Positions 1 to 8,317 of a DNA stretch of 64,000 nt are shown in pieces (positions within the stretch are counted from its first letter, which is position 1; each line of letters starts with the position of its first letter). The position numbers and the translations under genes were made by a program. The DNA comes from Hungatella sp. UBA3048 (GTDB lineage Bacteria > Bacillota > Clostridia > Lachnospirales > Lachnospiraceae). Below the pieces are notes generated by a model. It saw only the letters and a program-made list of their open reading frames with translations, was not told the DNA's origin and did not search any database. The stretch spans positions 214,352 to 278,351 of the forward strand of contig DFCS01000003.1 in the NCBI GenBank assembly GCA_002367105.1, given 5' to 3'.

Positions 1-173
1 GCATAGTAATCAGATACGCCTCATTATCAGGTTTCTGTCCGTCGAGCCACGGTTTCGCTATTGCTTCTTCTCGCCTGCATCTCACGATACAAACCTTGCA
101 AGTCGCTATCAGGTTCATCGGCAACTACGTCCCTTGGGACTTTCACCCAAGGTTCGGGACATGCCCGTCATAC
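1..173 (-). mobile_element. 5' portion of a group IIC intron (cut by window edge)
   Basis: On the minus strand the sequence starts at 173 with GTATG, close to the GUGYG start of group II introns, then ACGGGCATG, a GGGTGAAAGTCCC segment (136-148) and, further in, AGAAGAAGC, GGCTCGACGGACAG and AATGAGGCGTAT elements in the order found in domain I of group IIC introns such as the Oceanobacillus iheyensis intron (compared from memory). It begins two bases after the T-tract of a rho-independent terminator, the target preferred by class C introns. The reverse transcriptase/maturase gene would lie left of base 1. Sequence inspection only; the secondary structure was not folded. Confidence 0.65.
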
Positions 174-175
174 TT

Positions 176-204
176 AAAAAACCCCATTTTTGTTAAAATG
201 GGGT
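176..204 (-). terminator. Terminator of the left GntR gene
   Basis: Perfect 10-bp arms ACCCCATTTT / AAAATGGGGT with a 4-base loop, followed on the minus strand by TTTTTT. The stop codon of the regulator gene lies inside the hairpin. The group IIC intron starts immediately after the T-tract. Confidence 0.85.
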
Positions 205-828
205 AGAGAAACTAAAAATATGTTCTTTTATCAACTTTAAACTATTTTCCAAATCATGCTTTCGCAATGCAGCCGCTAATTTGATATGACTTTCAGATGC
301 GTCATGAAAATCACGCTTATCAAGAGGAAGCATTAAATAGTTGGCAACAATAAATTTTCCCTGAATTCTTTTATACTCGCTCACTAAGTATTCATTATCA
401 CAGGCAGCTACCAATGTGCTGTGGAATTCTAAATCTTTCTTATTAAACTCCAATTTATCATCCAGCTGCAACGCCTTCATGGCATTTTGTGCAATACTCT
501 CAAGTAAATCATAATATTTATCTTCAGCCTGCTTCATCTTTATTATTTTTTTAATTGCAAACTCTTCCAACAACAGCCGGACATCACAGATTTTTTCCAT
601 CTGCACTTTATCAAATTCCGGAACCATTACCCGACCATTATTCATTAAATTTAACAGTCCGTCATTGGCGAGCAGCCTTACCGCCTGAGTAACCGGCGTA
701 CGGCTCACTTCAAATTTTTCTGCAAATTCATCTAACAGAATTGTTTGTCCCATGTCATATTCACCTAGGATTAATGAATCTACTATATGATCATATATAA
801 TTACATCCAAATTAGTTTTTACTCTCAA
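193..828 (-). CDS. GntR-family transcriptional regulator, FCD (FadR-like) type
   Basis: A 211-residue DNA-binding regulator. Residues about 8-72 form the winged helix with the GntR signature VSRTPVTQAVRLL. Residues about 78-205 are a helical FCD ligand-binding domain of the FadR/VanR group, whose members usually sense carboxylic acids. The start is TTG at 828, preceded by AAAGGAGGAGC. It closely resembles the regulator at 10789-11451 (compare LDVIIYDHIVDSL with LDIIVYEKIKDSL), and the pair brackets the transport/oxidation operon. A 23-bp palindrome just upstream (846-868) is a candidate autoregulatory operator. The effector is unknown; a hydroxyacid is inferred from the neighbours. Confidence 0.9.
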   Translation of the reverse strand: MRVKTNLDVIIYDHIVDSLILGEYDMGQTILLDEFAEKFEVSRTPVTQAVRLLANDGLLNLMNNGRVMVPEFDKVQMEKICDVRLLLEEFAIKKIIKMKQAEDKYYDLLESIAQNAMKALQLDDKLEFNKKDLEFHSTLVAACDNEYLVSEYKRIQGKFIVANYLMLPLDKRDFHDASESHIKLAAALRKHDLENSLKLIKEHIFSFSTPF

Positions 829-845
829 AAAGCTCCTCCTTTCTC

Positions 846-868
846 ATATTTTATTTAAAATAAAATAT
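846..868. promoter_or_regulatory. AT-rich perfect palindrome, candidate GntR operator
   Basis: Two 11-base arms, ATATTTTATTT and AAATAAAATAT, flank one central A, ending 17 bases before the start codon of the left GntR gene. Similar AT-rich palindromes lie at 10728-10743 and 11517-11531, near the paralogous regulator and the operon head. An operator role is inferred; AT-rich DNA forms such repeats easily by chance. Confidence 0.4.
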
Positions 869-989
869 TTTCTTATATTCTACACTTTTTTTTAAAAAAG
901 TTAAAGTCAAAATTGCACAAATGAATAAAATTTTTTTATTTCTTTTTTGAGTTGAAAAATCAATAGATCATAAATACTTAACATCCGAA

Positions 990-1041
990 AATAAAAGCAG
1001 CAGAGATGCATCTTATTGATAACAAATCTGCTGCTATTTTT
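990..1041 (-). terminator. Terminator downstream of the decayed gene and operon
   Basis: Arms AGCAGCAGA (996-1004) and TCTGCTGCT (1027-1035) with a 22-base loop. T-rich runs lie on both sides, so it could act in either direction. It probably ends the long minus-strand operon and its decayed last gene. The rest of 869-1119 shows no coding feature. Confidence 0.65.
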
Positions 1042-1119
1042 CTTAAATGCATGCCTGCATAATTGATAAAAGTCTTTTTATGTATAACTACTACATGTCA
1101 GCAAGTTATTGGTCAACCT

Positions 1120-1367
1120 TTACTTAATCTCCGCCTCCAGCTTACCCAGCGGTCTTCTCGGAAGTCCGGCAAAATTAAGCCCCTGAGCCTGCAGCGTATA
1201 GTTACAGATTTCCTGCCAGTGCGGTTCTTCATTTACTTTATCATGGAAGAAATAATCAAAATATGGCTGATCTTATTCTATGCTTCCATTTTTGTTATAG
1301 GTCTGGTCTGCATTCCGGATCGTCATTGATGCAGGTGCAATACTATAGATTACTTAACTTTTTCCAT
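1120..1367 (-). pseudogene. Decayed, internally deleted gene, possibly DapA-family aldolase
   Basis: At 1367 an ATG follows an AAGGAGAG ribosome binding site but stops after five codons (MEKVK). In a shifted frame, protein-like sequence resumes (SIAPASMTIRNADQTY), meets a TAA, and continues to an orderly C-terminus containing QEICNYTLQAQGLNF and GLPRRPLGKLEAEIK before a TAA at 1120-1122. The fragment is about 80 residues, so most of the gene has been lost. The PRRPL-type ending weakly recalls dihydrodipicolinate-synthase-family proteins, but I cannot assign a family with confidence. It was probably the last gene of the operon above it. Confidence 0.5.
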
Positions 1368-1493
1368 ATTTCGCTCTCCTTAAGATATTTTAATAAAAAA
1401 CTTTTATGTAGCAAAATAATTTTTAACCACTCTCTCAATATAAGTTATCATTTTAAATATAAAAAGTCAATATAAAATATTAAATTTAAAATT

Positions 1494-2903
1494 TTATTTT
1501 TCTATATTCCCTATAACCTTTCCAGGATTCAATATACCCTTTGGATCAAAGGATAATTTTATCTTTTTCATCAGTTCAAATTCCGGAATTTCAATGAAAT
1601 CCTTCAGATACGGAACCTTAGCATGACCAATCCCATGTTCGCCGGATACCTGTCCTCCCACCTCGAGAGCTTTTTCATAAAGCTTTTTCATTATTTCATC
1701 ACATTGATTTTGCCATTGCGCTCTGTCACCTCCGTCATAACAAATATAGATATGAAGATTCCCGTCACCGGCATGGCCGAAATAGTTTATTCTCAATGGT
1801 GTCAATTCCGCCAAATCTGAAAGAAATTCTACAAATTCCTCAACTTTACCCACCGGAACCACGACATCGCATTCATCCATTTCCAGCGAAGATGATTTAA
1901 TTGCTTCCAGAAAAGCCCCTCGCGGTGTCCAAAGCGATTCCTTGCGTTCATCAGTATCTGCATAAAAAACATCTTCTGCTCCAAGATCCATTAAAAGAGC
2001 TGACAGCTTACTGATCCGCTTCCAGCCGGTTTCCTCATCTTCCGCATCAATTGAAATCAGAAGATAGGAAGGCGCATTAGAATCCGGGAAGCTCTTGCCA
2101 AGATACTCTCTTACCAGCCCCAGTACCTCTAACTGCATAAACTCCACCGCTGTTGGGTTTAACCCGGCAGACAATATATCGGCTACAACGGAAACCGCCT
2201 TCTTAATACTGCCAAACGGCACCAAAACAGTCATTCCGTACTCCGGCCGGGGAAGTATCTTTAAAATGACTTCAGTTACCACCGCAAGCGTGCCTTCTGA
2301 ACCTATGAGAATATTCCTGATACAGTAACCTGAGCTATTTTTTGAAAGTTTTCCTCCAGTGTGTATAATTTCACCACCTGGCAATACAGCTGTCATCGCT
2401 TTTACATAATCCCTGGTCACTCCATACCTGACCGCTCTCATTCCACCGGCATTGGTCATTACGTTTCCACCCAATGTTGCACTCTTTTCACCGGGATCCG
2501 GTGGATAAAATAGTTTTTCCGCAGTCAGCAGATCAATAAAATCCATCAGCAAAAGGCCGGCCTGTACCGTCGCAGTCATATTTTTCCGATCAATCTCTAA
2601 GACACGGTTCATCCGGATAAGAGACAATAAAACTCCTCCGTACAACGCTGTACAGCCGCCGCACAGGCCTGTTCCCGCACCTCGCGGAGTAACGGCGATA
2701 TTATAATCGTTGCAATATTTCAAGACTTCTGCCACCTCTTCAGTGGTCTCAGCCTCAATCACCACATCCGGCATATAAGTTCCATATATTTTCATCTCGT
2801 CATGGGTATAGTCTTCTTTAATCAGCTCCCCCGCGAATACCCGATCTCCGCACAATTGTTTAAAATACTTCAGATCATTATGATCGGGAGTTTTAAAATT
2901 CAT
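1494..2903 (-). CDS. FAD-linked 2-hydroxyacid dehydrogenase, GlcD/LctD type
   Basis: A 469-residue FAD oxidoreductase expected to oxidise a 2-hydroxyacid such as lactate or glycolate. The PCMH-type FAD domain shows PRGAGTGLCGG (residues 73-83), PPDPGEKSATLGGN and TNAGGMRAVRYG. The C-terminal FAD-oxidase domain shows GHAGDGNLHIYI and GEHGIGHAKVPYL. Length and motifs fit GlcD and LctD. It is the last intact gene of the operon and overlaps the EtfA-like gene by 11 bp. In Acetobacterium the corresponding LctD works with EtfAB to drive NAD-dependent lactate oxidation using reduced ferredoxin; the same layout here supports an electron-confurcating complex. The substrate is not shown by the sequence. 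Confidence 0.88.
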   Translation of the reverse strand: MNFKTPDHNDLKYFKQLCGDRVFAGELIKEDYTHDEMKIYGTYMPDVVIEAETTEEVAEVLKYCNDYNIAVTPRGAGTGLCGGCTALYGGVLLSLIRMNRVLEIDRKNMTATVQAGLLLMDFIDLLTAEKLFYPPDPGEKSATLGGNVMTNAGGMRAVRYGVTRDYVKAMTAVLPGGEIIHTGGKLSKNSSGYCIRNILIGSEGTLAVVTEVILKILPRPEYGMTVLVPFGSIKKAVSVVADILSAGLNPTAVEFMQLEVLGLVREYLGKSFPDSNAPSYLLISIDAEDEETGWKRISKLSALLMDLGAEDVFYADTDERKESLWTPRGAFLEAIKSSSLEMDECDVVVPVGKVEEFVEFLSDLAELTPLRINYFGHAGDGNLHIYICYDGGDRAQWQNQCDEIMKKLYEKALEVGGQVSGEHGIGHAKVPYLKDFIEIPEFELMKKIKLSFDPKGILNPGKVIGNIEK

Positions 2904-4083
2904 TATCCGGCACTCCTTTCCCCTTTTTTAAGACTTCCTGAAGCTGCGGAATAACACTGTATAAATCTCCGACTACAGCATAATCCGCAACCTGGAAAAT
3001 AGGAGCAGCCCTGTCAGTATTAACAGCAACAACGCAATCCGCTGCTTTCATACCGGCAATAAATTGAACGGCACCGGAAACACCGCAGGTAATTATTAGT
3101 TTTGGCTTTACCGTGCGGCCTGAAAGACCAATTTGGCGGTTTGCTTCTACCCAGCCATTTTCAATGATCGGACGGGTCCCTGCAATCTCTGCCCCGATAC
3201 TCTCCGCAAAAGCTTTGATCAAATGCATATCATGTTTGCTTTTAACCCCTTTTCCCGCGACAACAATTCGCTCACTATCCACAATATCCTTCTTACTTTC
3301 CTTTTTAATCAGCTCAATTATCTTTATTTGGGAAATTAAGGTTTTTAAATTTCTATTCTCCACTGTACCGCCTATGGGTTTTACCTTTGCCTCTTCCATC
3401 ACCTTATATCTGACGGTGGAAAATTGGGGACGGGTATAGGGTGTAACAATTTCAGCCATTATATTACCGCCAAAAGCAGGGCGTATCTGAATTAGGCTTC
3501 CATCCGGCTTAATATCTAAAAAAGTGCAGTCTGCAGTCAAACCGGTACGAAATCTGACAGCAGCCCGGGGAGCAAGAGACCGTCCCAGGGGCGTTGCACC
3601 AATCAGTACGGCGGCAGGTTTTAAATAATGAATGGCATCCTCTAAGACATCTGCATAAACATCACTCCGGAAATACTCCAACTCTACGTGATCATATACC
3701 AGCACTTTACTGACCGGATAGCTTAAAATTGCTTTGGCAGACGCCTGACAATCATACCCGGCAATTACAACATATAAAGGCACGCCGGATTTATCTGCAA
3801 GCTCACTGCCTTTGCCGATCAGTTCAATTGTTACTGGGTGCAGCTTCCCAGATACATACTCGCCATAGACTAATATTCCTTTCCAGGCTGAAAGATCTTT
3901 GGCTTTTCGCTGTCCTAAACGGATTGCCTGAACCGGACATTTTTTCACGCAAATTCCGCAGGCCCGGCACAGCTCATTTACTTCAACTGAATTTTCGTTT
4001 AATACTAACGCATTGAAAGGGCAGGCTTCCACGCACTTACGGCATAAAATGCATTTACTTTTATCTATGCTGATAACATCCAA
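2893..4083 (-). CDS. Electron transfer flavoprotein alpha subunit with N-terminal 2x[4Fe-4S] ferredoxin domain
   Basis: A 396-residue EtfA/LctC-like subunit. Two cysteine clusters, at residues 11-21 (CILCRKCVEACP) and 39-49 (CRACGICVKKCP), can each bind a [4Fe-4S] centre. The EtfA N-domain follows, then the FAD-binding C-domain with GLSGRTVKPK, CGVSGAVQFIAGM and NTDRAAPIFQVADY. The ferredoxin fusion is typical of EtfA subunits in bifurcating lactate dehydrogenase and caffeyl-CoA systems. The start is TTG at 4083 after TAAGGAGGG. It follows the EtfB gene by 12 bp. Expected role: carries FAD and passes electrons among ferredoxin, NAD and the partner dehydrogenase. Confidence 0.92.
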   Translation of the reverse strand: MDVISIDKSKCILCRKCVEACPFNALVLNENSVEVNELCRACGICVKKCPVQAIRLGQRKAKDLSAWKGILVYGEYVSGKLHPVTIELIGKGSELADKSGVPLYVVIAGYDCQASAKAILSYPVSKVLVYDHVELEYFRSDVYADVLEDAIHYLKPAAVLIGATPLGRSLAPRAAVRFRTGLTADCTFLDIKPDGSLIQIRPAFGGNIMAEIVTPYTRPQFSTVRYKVMEEAKVKPIGGTVENRNLKTLISQIKIIELIKKESKKDIVDSERIVVAGKGVKSKHDMHLIKAFAESIGAEIAGTRPIIENGWVEANRQIGLSGRTVKPKLIITCGVSGAVQFIAGMKAADCVVAVNTDRAAPIFQVADYAVVGDLYSVIPQLQEVLKKGKGVPDNEF

Positions 4084-4095
4084 CTGAATCCCTCC

Positions 4096-4884
4096 TTACA
4101 AAACATGAGCTTTTTTGAGCAAATCATAAAGTTTTCCGCCTACGTCAGGGCCTTCCTCCAGTACGACCTGCTCCTTTCGGTGATCAGGCGGAAATATCTT
4201 TTCAACTCGAGTAGGTGAGCCGAAAAGGCCGTAATTATCAGGATTTTTGTCCTTCATATCCATTAAGGTAATTGTTTTAACCTTCTTATCCTTATTTTTT
4301 AAACCGTTTTTATAAGAAGGCAGCCTCACCTCGCAGATACCTTTTTCTACCGAAATCAGGCAGGGAAACGGCAGCTCTATAACTGCCCGTCTCTCATCAT
4401 CTGATTCCTGATGGACCAAAATCCCGGTCCCGGTAATTTTTTCAATCCTGCTGACCCATGCTGCATGAGGAATGTTTAGAAGTTCTGCGGTTGCCGGGCC
4501 AACCTGAGCTGTATCACCATCCGTAGTCTGTTTTCCACAGATAATTAAATCCACTTCACCTAATGTTTTGATTGCCTGAGATATGGCATACGAAGTTGCC
4601 AGAACATCAGCACCGGCGAAAGCCCTGTCAGTGAGGAGAACTCCTTCATCTGCATCCAGCAGATATGATTCCTTTAATATTTTAATCGCCTGAGGAGGTC
4701 CCATACTGAGAGCCGTAATATGGGCATTATATTGTTCTTTCAGTCTTATAGCGGTTTCCAGAGCGACCAAGTCAAAGGGATTCATTTTTGCCCCTGAGCT
4801 GTCTCGGATTAATGTCCCATTAACAGGATCAATATCCACAGCCGATGATGCCGGAACCTGTTTTATGCATACGACAATCTTCAA
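4096..4884 (-). CDS. Electron transfer flavoprotein beta subunit (EtfB/LctB-like)
   Basis: A 262-residue EtfB. The best start is TTG at 4884, which gives MKIVVCIKQVP, the usual N-terminus, and is preceded by GAGGTG at 5-base spacing; longer upstream readings run into the preceding livF gene. Motifs include NPFDLVALETA, GKQTTDGDTAQVGPA and the C-terminal VEKIFPP segment. In bifurcating systems EtfB holds the NAD-reacting FAD where AMP sits in ordinary EtfB, which I infer here only from the operon. It starts 10 bp after the livF stop, so it is translated together with the transporter. Confidence 0.92.
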   Translation of the reverse strand: MKIVVCIKQVPASSAVDIDPVNGTLIRDSSGAKMNPFDLVALETAIRLKEQYNAHITALSMGPPQAIKILKESYLLDADEGVLLTDRAFAGADVLATSYAISQAIKTLGEVDLIICGKQTTDGDTAQVGPATAELLNIPHAAWVSRIEKITGTGILVHQESDDERRAVIELPFPCLISVEKGICEVRLPSYKNGLKNKDKKVKTITLMDMKDKNPDNYGLFGSPTRVEKIFPPDHRKEQVVLEEGPDVGGKLYDLLKKAHVL

Positions 4885-4894
4885 GTTATCACCT

Positions 4895-5605
4895 CTATCC
4901 TCCCAGATATGCTTTCTTAATATCATCGCTGTCAATCAAATCCTTGCTGCTGCCTGAACTCACCACCTCACCATTTTCCAACACATAGCATCGGTCGGAG
5001 ATGCTGAGTGCCATGTAGGCATTCTGCTCAACAATAATTACCGGAATTTTCATTTCCTTACTCACTCTGACAATGATATTAAATACATCGTCCACAATTA
5101 CCGGAGCCAATCCCAAGGATGGTTCATCGCACATGAGCAGCTGGGGATCGCTCATAAGCCCCCGGGCAATCGCCAGCATTTGCTGTTCACCGCCGCTTAA
5201 AGAACTGGCTTTTTGTGATGTCCGTTCCTTTAGCCGGGGAAAAAGATCATACATCGAATCCAGACGATAATTTAATTCCTTTTTGGTGAATTTTTTTGAA
5301 TAAGCACCCATTTCAAGGTTATGCAAGACTGTCATACTGGGAAAGACCTCCCTGCCTTCCGGAATATAAACAATACCCTTTTTAGTAATAACGTGGGTTT
5401 TCAAATCGATGATATTCTCGTTTTTATACTTTATTTTCCCGCCGACGCCATGAACGATTCCCATGATGCAGCTCATGAGAGTAGTCTTTCCGGCACCGTT
5501 GGAACCGATTATTGAGATAATCTCCTGTTGGCCGATACTTATTGAAATATTTCTAAGTGCCTGTACTTTTCCGTAATACGCATCTAAATTTGTTATTTCC
5601 AGCAT
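4895..5605 (-). CDS. livF: Branched-chain-amino-acid-type ABC transporter ATPase LivF
   Basis: A 236-residue ATPase of the HAAT (hydrophobic amino acid) importer family. Walker A is GSNGAGKTT at residues 34-42, the ABC signature is LSGGEQQM, Walker B is LLMCDEPSLGLAP, and the switch histidine is replaced by the usual Q in IIVEQN. The gene lies directly next to livG with no gap. It powers uptake together with LivG, LivH, LivM and the lipoprotein LivJ. HAAT members also carry amides, urea and carboxylates, so the placement beside a hydroxyacid-oxidation module makes a non-amino-acid substrate plausible. Confidence 0.93.
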   Translation of the reverse strand: MLEITNLDAYYGKVQALRNISISIGQQEIISIIGSNGAGKTTLMSCIMGIVHGVGGKIKYKNENIIDLKTHVITKKGIVYIPEGREVFPSMTVLHNLEMGAYSKKFTKKELNYRLDSMYDLFPRLKERTSQKASSLSGGEQQMLAIARGLMSDPQLLMCDEPSLGLAPVIVDDVFNIIVRVSKEMKIPVIIVEQNAYMALSISDRCYVLENGEVVSSGSSKDLIDSDDIKKAYLGG

Positions 5606-6391
5606 CTAAACCGTCCCTTCTGATTTTTTAAACCGCTCACCTAGATAGGCTTTAATTACTTCGTCATTATTTTGAATTTCAAAAGGAGTACCTTCGGCGA
5701 TTTTTCCACCGAAATTCAGCACAGTAATATAATTGCTGATAGACATAATAACGTCCATGTTATGCTCAATTAGAAAAAAGTCCTTACCGTCATTAAAAAT
5801 TTTCAATATAATTTTAACCAATTCAGACCGCTCCGAGGGATTTAATCCGGCAGCCGGCTCGTCCAGCAGAATCAGCTTTGGATCGGTCATCAATGCTCTG
5901 GCAAGCTCCGACATTTTCTGCCTGCCGTAAGGCAAATTATCCATCAGCTCATCTTTCAGCTTATACATACCGATGTAGTCCAAAATATATTCGGCTTTTT
6001 CTTTCAGCATTTTCTCTTCCCGGTTTGCCCCCCTGATATTAAGAAGACTTTGGACAATTCCCATGGAGGCGATTTCATGACCGCCGACCATTACATTTTC
6101 CAGCAAGGTCATGCTGGGAAATACCTTGATATTTTGAAAGGTACGGCTCATGCCTTTACGGGAAATTTTATATGTAGGAAATCCGGAAATCTTTTCACCA
6201 TCAAAAAACACTTCTCCTGAAGTCAGCGGAAAAACACCGGTCATTAAATTGATGGTCGTAGTTTTACCCGCTCCGTTAGGCCCGATCAAAGCATGAATCG
6301 TACGCTTTTTCATGGTAAAAGAAAGATCATTTACAGCAACCAAGCCCGCAAATTTCTTGGTCGCAGCTGTTACTTTCAGGATATCAGCCAT
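5606..6391 (-). CDS. livG: Branched-chain-amino-acid-type ABC transporter ATPase LivG
   Basis: A 261-residue ATPase. The start chosen is ATG at 6391 (MADILKVTAATKKF), with GGAGGG five bases upstream; the longer reading frame would extend far into livM. Walker A is GPNGAGKTT, the signature region is LPYGRQKMSELARAL, and Walker B is LILLDEPAAGLNPSE followed by FLIEHNMD. The YGRQ variant in place of LSGGQ is normal for LivG. It overlaps the end of livM by 8 bp, which implies translational coupling. It is the second ATPase of the importer encoded between 4.9 and 9.5 kb. Confidence 0.93.
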   Translation of the reverse strand: MADILKVTAATKKFAGLVAVNDLSFTMKKRTIHALIGPNGAGKTTTINLMTGVFPLTSGEVFFDGEKISGFPTYKISRKGMSRTFQNIKVFPSMTLLENVMVGGHEIASMGIVQSLLNIRGANREEKMLKEKAEYILDYIGMYKLKDELMDNLPYGRQKMSELARALMTDPKLILLDEPAAGLNPSERSELVKIILKIFNDGKDFFLIEHNMDVIMSISNYITVLNFGGKIAEGTPFEIQNNDEVIKAYLGERFKKSEGTV

Positions 6392-7355
6392 CAGCACCCT
6401 CCTTCCTCGAATCAGAAACAATAACTCTGAACAAAGAGCGTATGCCGCTGCCCCAGCCATTAGGCAGGAAAATCGCCCCAAGCAGAATAATCGCTGAAAA
6501 AACAATCTGATAATAAGTTCCCATAAATCTTAATACTTCAGGTAGTATCGTAACTACCAGGGCACCTATAACATTTCCATAAACTGAGCCAATACCGCCG
6601 ACCATCAGCATAATTACATAATTAGCGGAAAAATCAGTATTGAATGTGGATGGATTCATATATCCCATATAGTGGGCATACATGCTGCCGGCAAGTGAGC
6701 CAAAAATTGCAGCCAGTGTGAATGCCTTTATTTTAATACTGGCAATATTGACGCCGCTCATCTCTACCGCTTCGGCATTGTCCCTAAGTGACTTAAAAAC
6801 CCTCCCCCACTTTGAATAGGTAATGCGGCAGGCAATAAAAAATGCAATTACTGTAATAAACAAAAATAAATAAAAAACTCTGACATGTGTATTAAATTTA
6901 AAATCAAATATTGAAAATACCGGGATATTTCTCATACCCTGGGTTCCGCCGGTAAAATTTTTCATGTTAGATAACATCAGGCGGACCACTTCCGCAAAAC
7001 CTATGGTTGTCAGGGAAAGATAGACACCTTTCACACGCAGGCTGGGATAACCCAGTCCAAGACCAATGACAACTCCCATACAAATAGCTACGATCATACC
7101 AATCCATGGGGAAACTCCGAATTTGATTGATACCAATGCTGAACTGTATGCACCTAAGGCAAAAATACCAGCCGTTCCCAGATTCATCTGACCGGTTAGC
7201 CCGGTTATAAAGTTAAGCCCTAATACAACCACTATATTGATCAGCAGACGGTTTAACACCAGCATATAGTAATCATTTTTTAAGAACAAAGGCAGAAACA
7301 TCGCGGCTGCTGTTACTGCTAAAGGAGCAATTTTTTTAATTTTACTTTTTTTCAA
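6384..7355 (-). CDS. livM: ABC transporter permease LivM
   Basis: About 323 residues, mostly hydrophobic, with roughly 8-9 membrane segments. It contains the family pattern GLNFITGLTGQMNLGTAGIF and a cytoplasmic loop with GRVFKSLRDNAEAVEMSGVN (the EAA-like coupling helix). An AGGAGGGG box lies inside the longer reading frame, so the likely start is TTG at 7355 (MKKSKIKK), 10 bp after the livH stop. It forms the transmembrane pore with LivH and binds LivG/LivF. Confidence 0.9.
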   Translation of the reverse strand: MKKSKIKKIAPLAVTAAAMFLPLFLKNDYYMLVLNRLLINIVVVLGLNFITGLTGQMNLGTAGIFALGAYSSALVSIKFGVSPWIGMIVAICMGVVIGLGLGYPSLRVKGVYLSLTTIGFAEVVRLMLSNMKNFTGGTQGMRNIPVFSIFDFKFNTHVRVFYLFLFITVIAFFIACRITYSKWGRVFKSLRDNAEAVEMSGVNIASIKIKAFTLAAIFGSLAGSMYAHYMGYMNPSTFNTDFSANYVIMLMVGGIGSVYGNVIGALVVTILPEVLRFMGTYYQIVFSAIILLGAIFLPNGWGSGIRSLFRVIVSDSRKEGADG

Positions 7356-7365
7356 AACACCCCTC

Positions 7366-8235
7366 CTAACTTTTATGCCCAAGCAATCCGCCCGGTCTGA
7401 TTAACAGAAAAATGATCAGCAACACAAAGGAAACAATATCCTTATAAACAGCCGGCAGAACAATTACGGAAATATTTTCAACGACACCTATGAACAGTCC
7501 GCCTATAATTACACCTGGAAGATAACCAAAGCCTCCTATCACTCCCGCTGAAAAGCCTTTGAGGCCAATAAGAGACGCCATGTTGACATCAATATTAAAC
7601 AACGGTATAATCAGCATTCCGATCGTGGTACAGATCATAGCGGATATTCCGGTAGTTATACAGATATTTTGGGATACATTTATTCCCATTAAGGCGGCCG
7701 CCTTTTTATTTTGAGCAACCGCACGCATGGCCTTTCCGGTTTTGGTGAAATTTAAGAATATTTGCAATGCACCAACAACCACAACCGAAACGATGCAGAT
7801 ATAGATATTGGCCCTGGTTATGCTGACCCCGGTTATAACCACATTTCCGGTAGCCCAATCCGGCACGGTAAAGGGAATCGGCCCCCAGATCAGACGGATT
7901 GCCTCATATAAAATCCGTCCGAACATGATTGTTCCCATAACGGCAAATATTGTAGAACTCATATTTCTTAAGGGATTAAAGATCAGTGAAGCAATCAGCG
8001 CTCCGATAATCCCTGAAATGATAACAGCTAAAATTACGGCAATCCAGGAACTCAGCCCCAAACCGGTAACTAATGTCGCTCCAAAGATATAGGCGCCCAG
8101 AGTGATCAGCTTATCATGACTGAAATTAAGCAGACCCGTGGAATTCCAGATAAGCGTATATTCAATACCGACCAGTGCATAAATAAATCCCATCGCGATT
8201 CCACTTACAAGCAATTGAGTTATAATGGAAGTCAT
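7366..8235 (-). CDS. livH: ABC transporter permease LivH
   Basis: A 289-residue permease beginning MTSIITQLLVSG, with several membrane helices. It carries the LivH motif GLLNFSHDKLITLGAY near residue 40, the coupling loop TGKAMRAVAQNKKAAALMGI and GGFGYLPGVIIGGLFIGV. The second of two nearby ATGs is preferred because AAAGG sits at proper distance only from that one. It lies 82 bp downstream of livJ, the only sizeable gap in the operon, and that gap holds a hairpin (8263-8303). Confidence 0.92.
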   Translation of the reverse strand: MTSIITQLLVSGIAMGFIYALVGIEYTLIWNSTGLLNFSHDKLITLGAYIFGATLVTGLGLSSWIAVILAVIISGIIGALIASLIFNPLRNMSSTIFAVMGTIMFGRILYEAIRLIWGPIPFTVPDWATGNVVITGVSITRANIYICIVSVVVVGALQIFLNFTKTGKAMRAVAQNKKAAALMGINVSQNICITTGISAMICTTIGMLIIPLFNIDVNMASLIGLKGFSAGVIGGFGYLPGVIIGGLFIGVVENISVIVLPAVYKDIVSFVLLIIFLLIRPGGLLGHKS

Positions 8236-8262
8236 AAAACACATCCTTTCCGAAAGCTATAA

Positions 8263-8303
8263 GTGCCTCGGCCGAATTTTTTAACCTCCGGCCTCGGCAG
8301 CAC
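8263..8303 (-). other. Intra-operon hairpin between livJ and livH
   Basis: A stem of GTGC-TGCC and GGCCG paired with CGGCC and GGCA-CAC arms around a short internal mismatch, with no T-run after it. Such hairpins often shield the 3' end of the binding-protein message so that it accumulates above the permease messages. That role is inferred. Confidence 0.5.
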
Positions 8304-8317
8304 GTTAAAACGCTATG

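Noticed and set aside
1063..1475. Two short plus-strand ORFs in the left intergenic region
   Set aside because: They lie opposite the decayed minus-strand gene and have no ribosome binding site.
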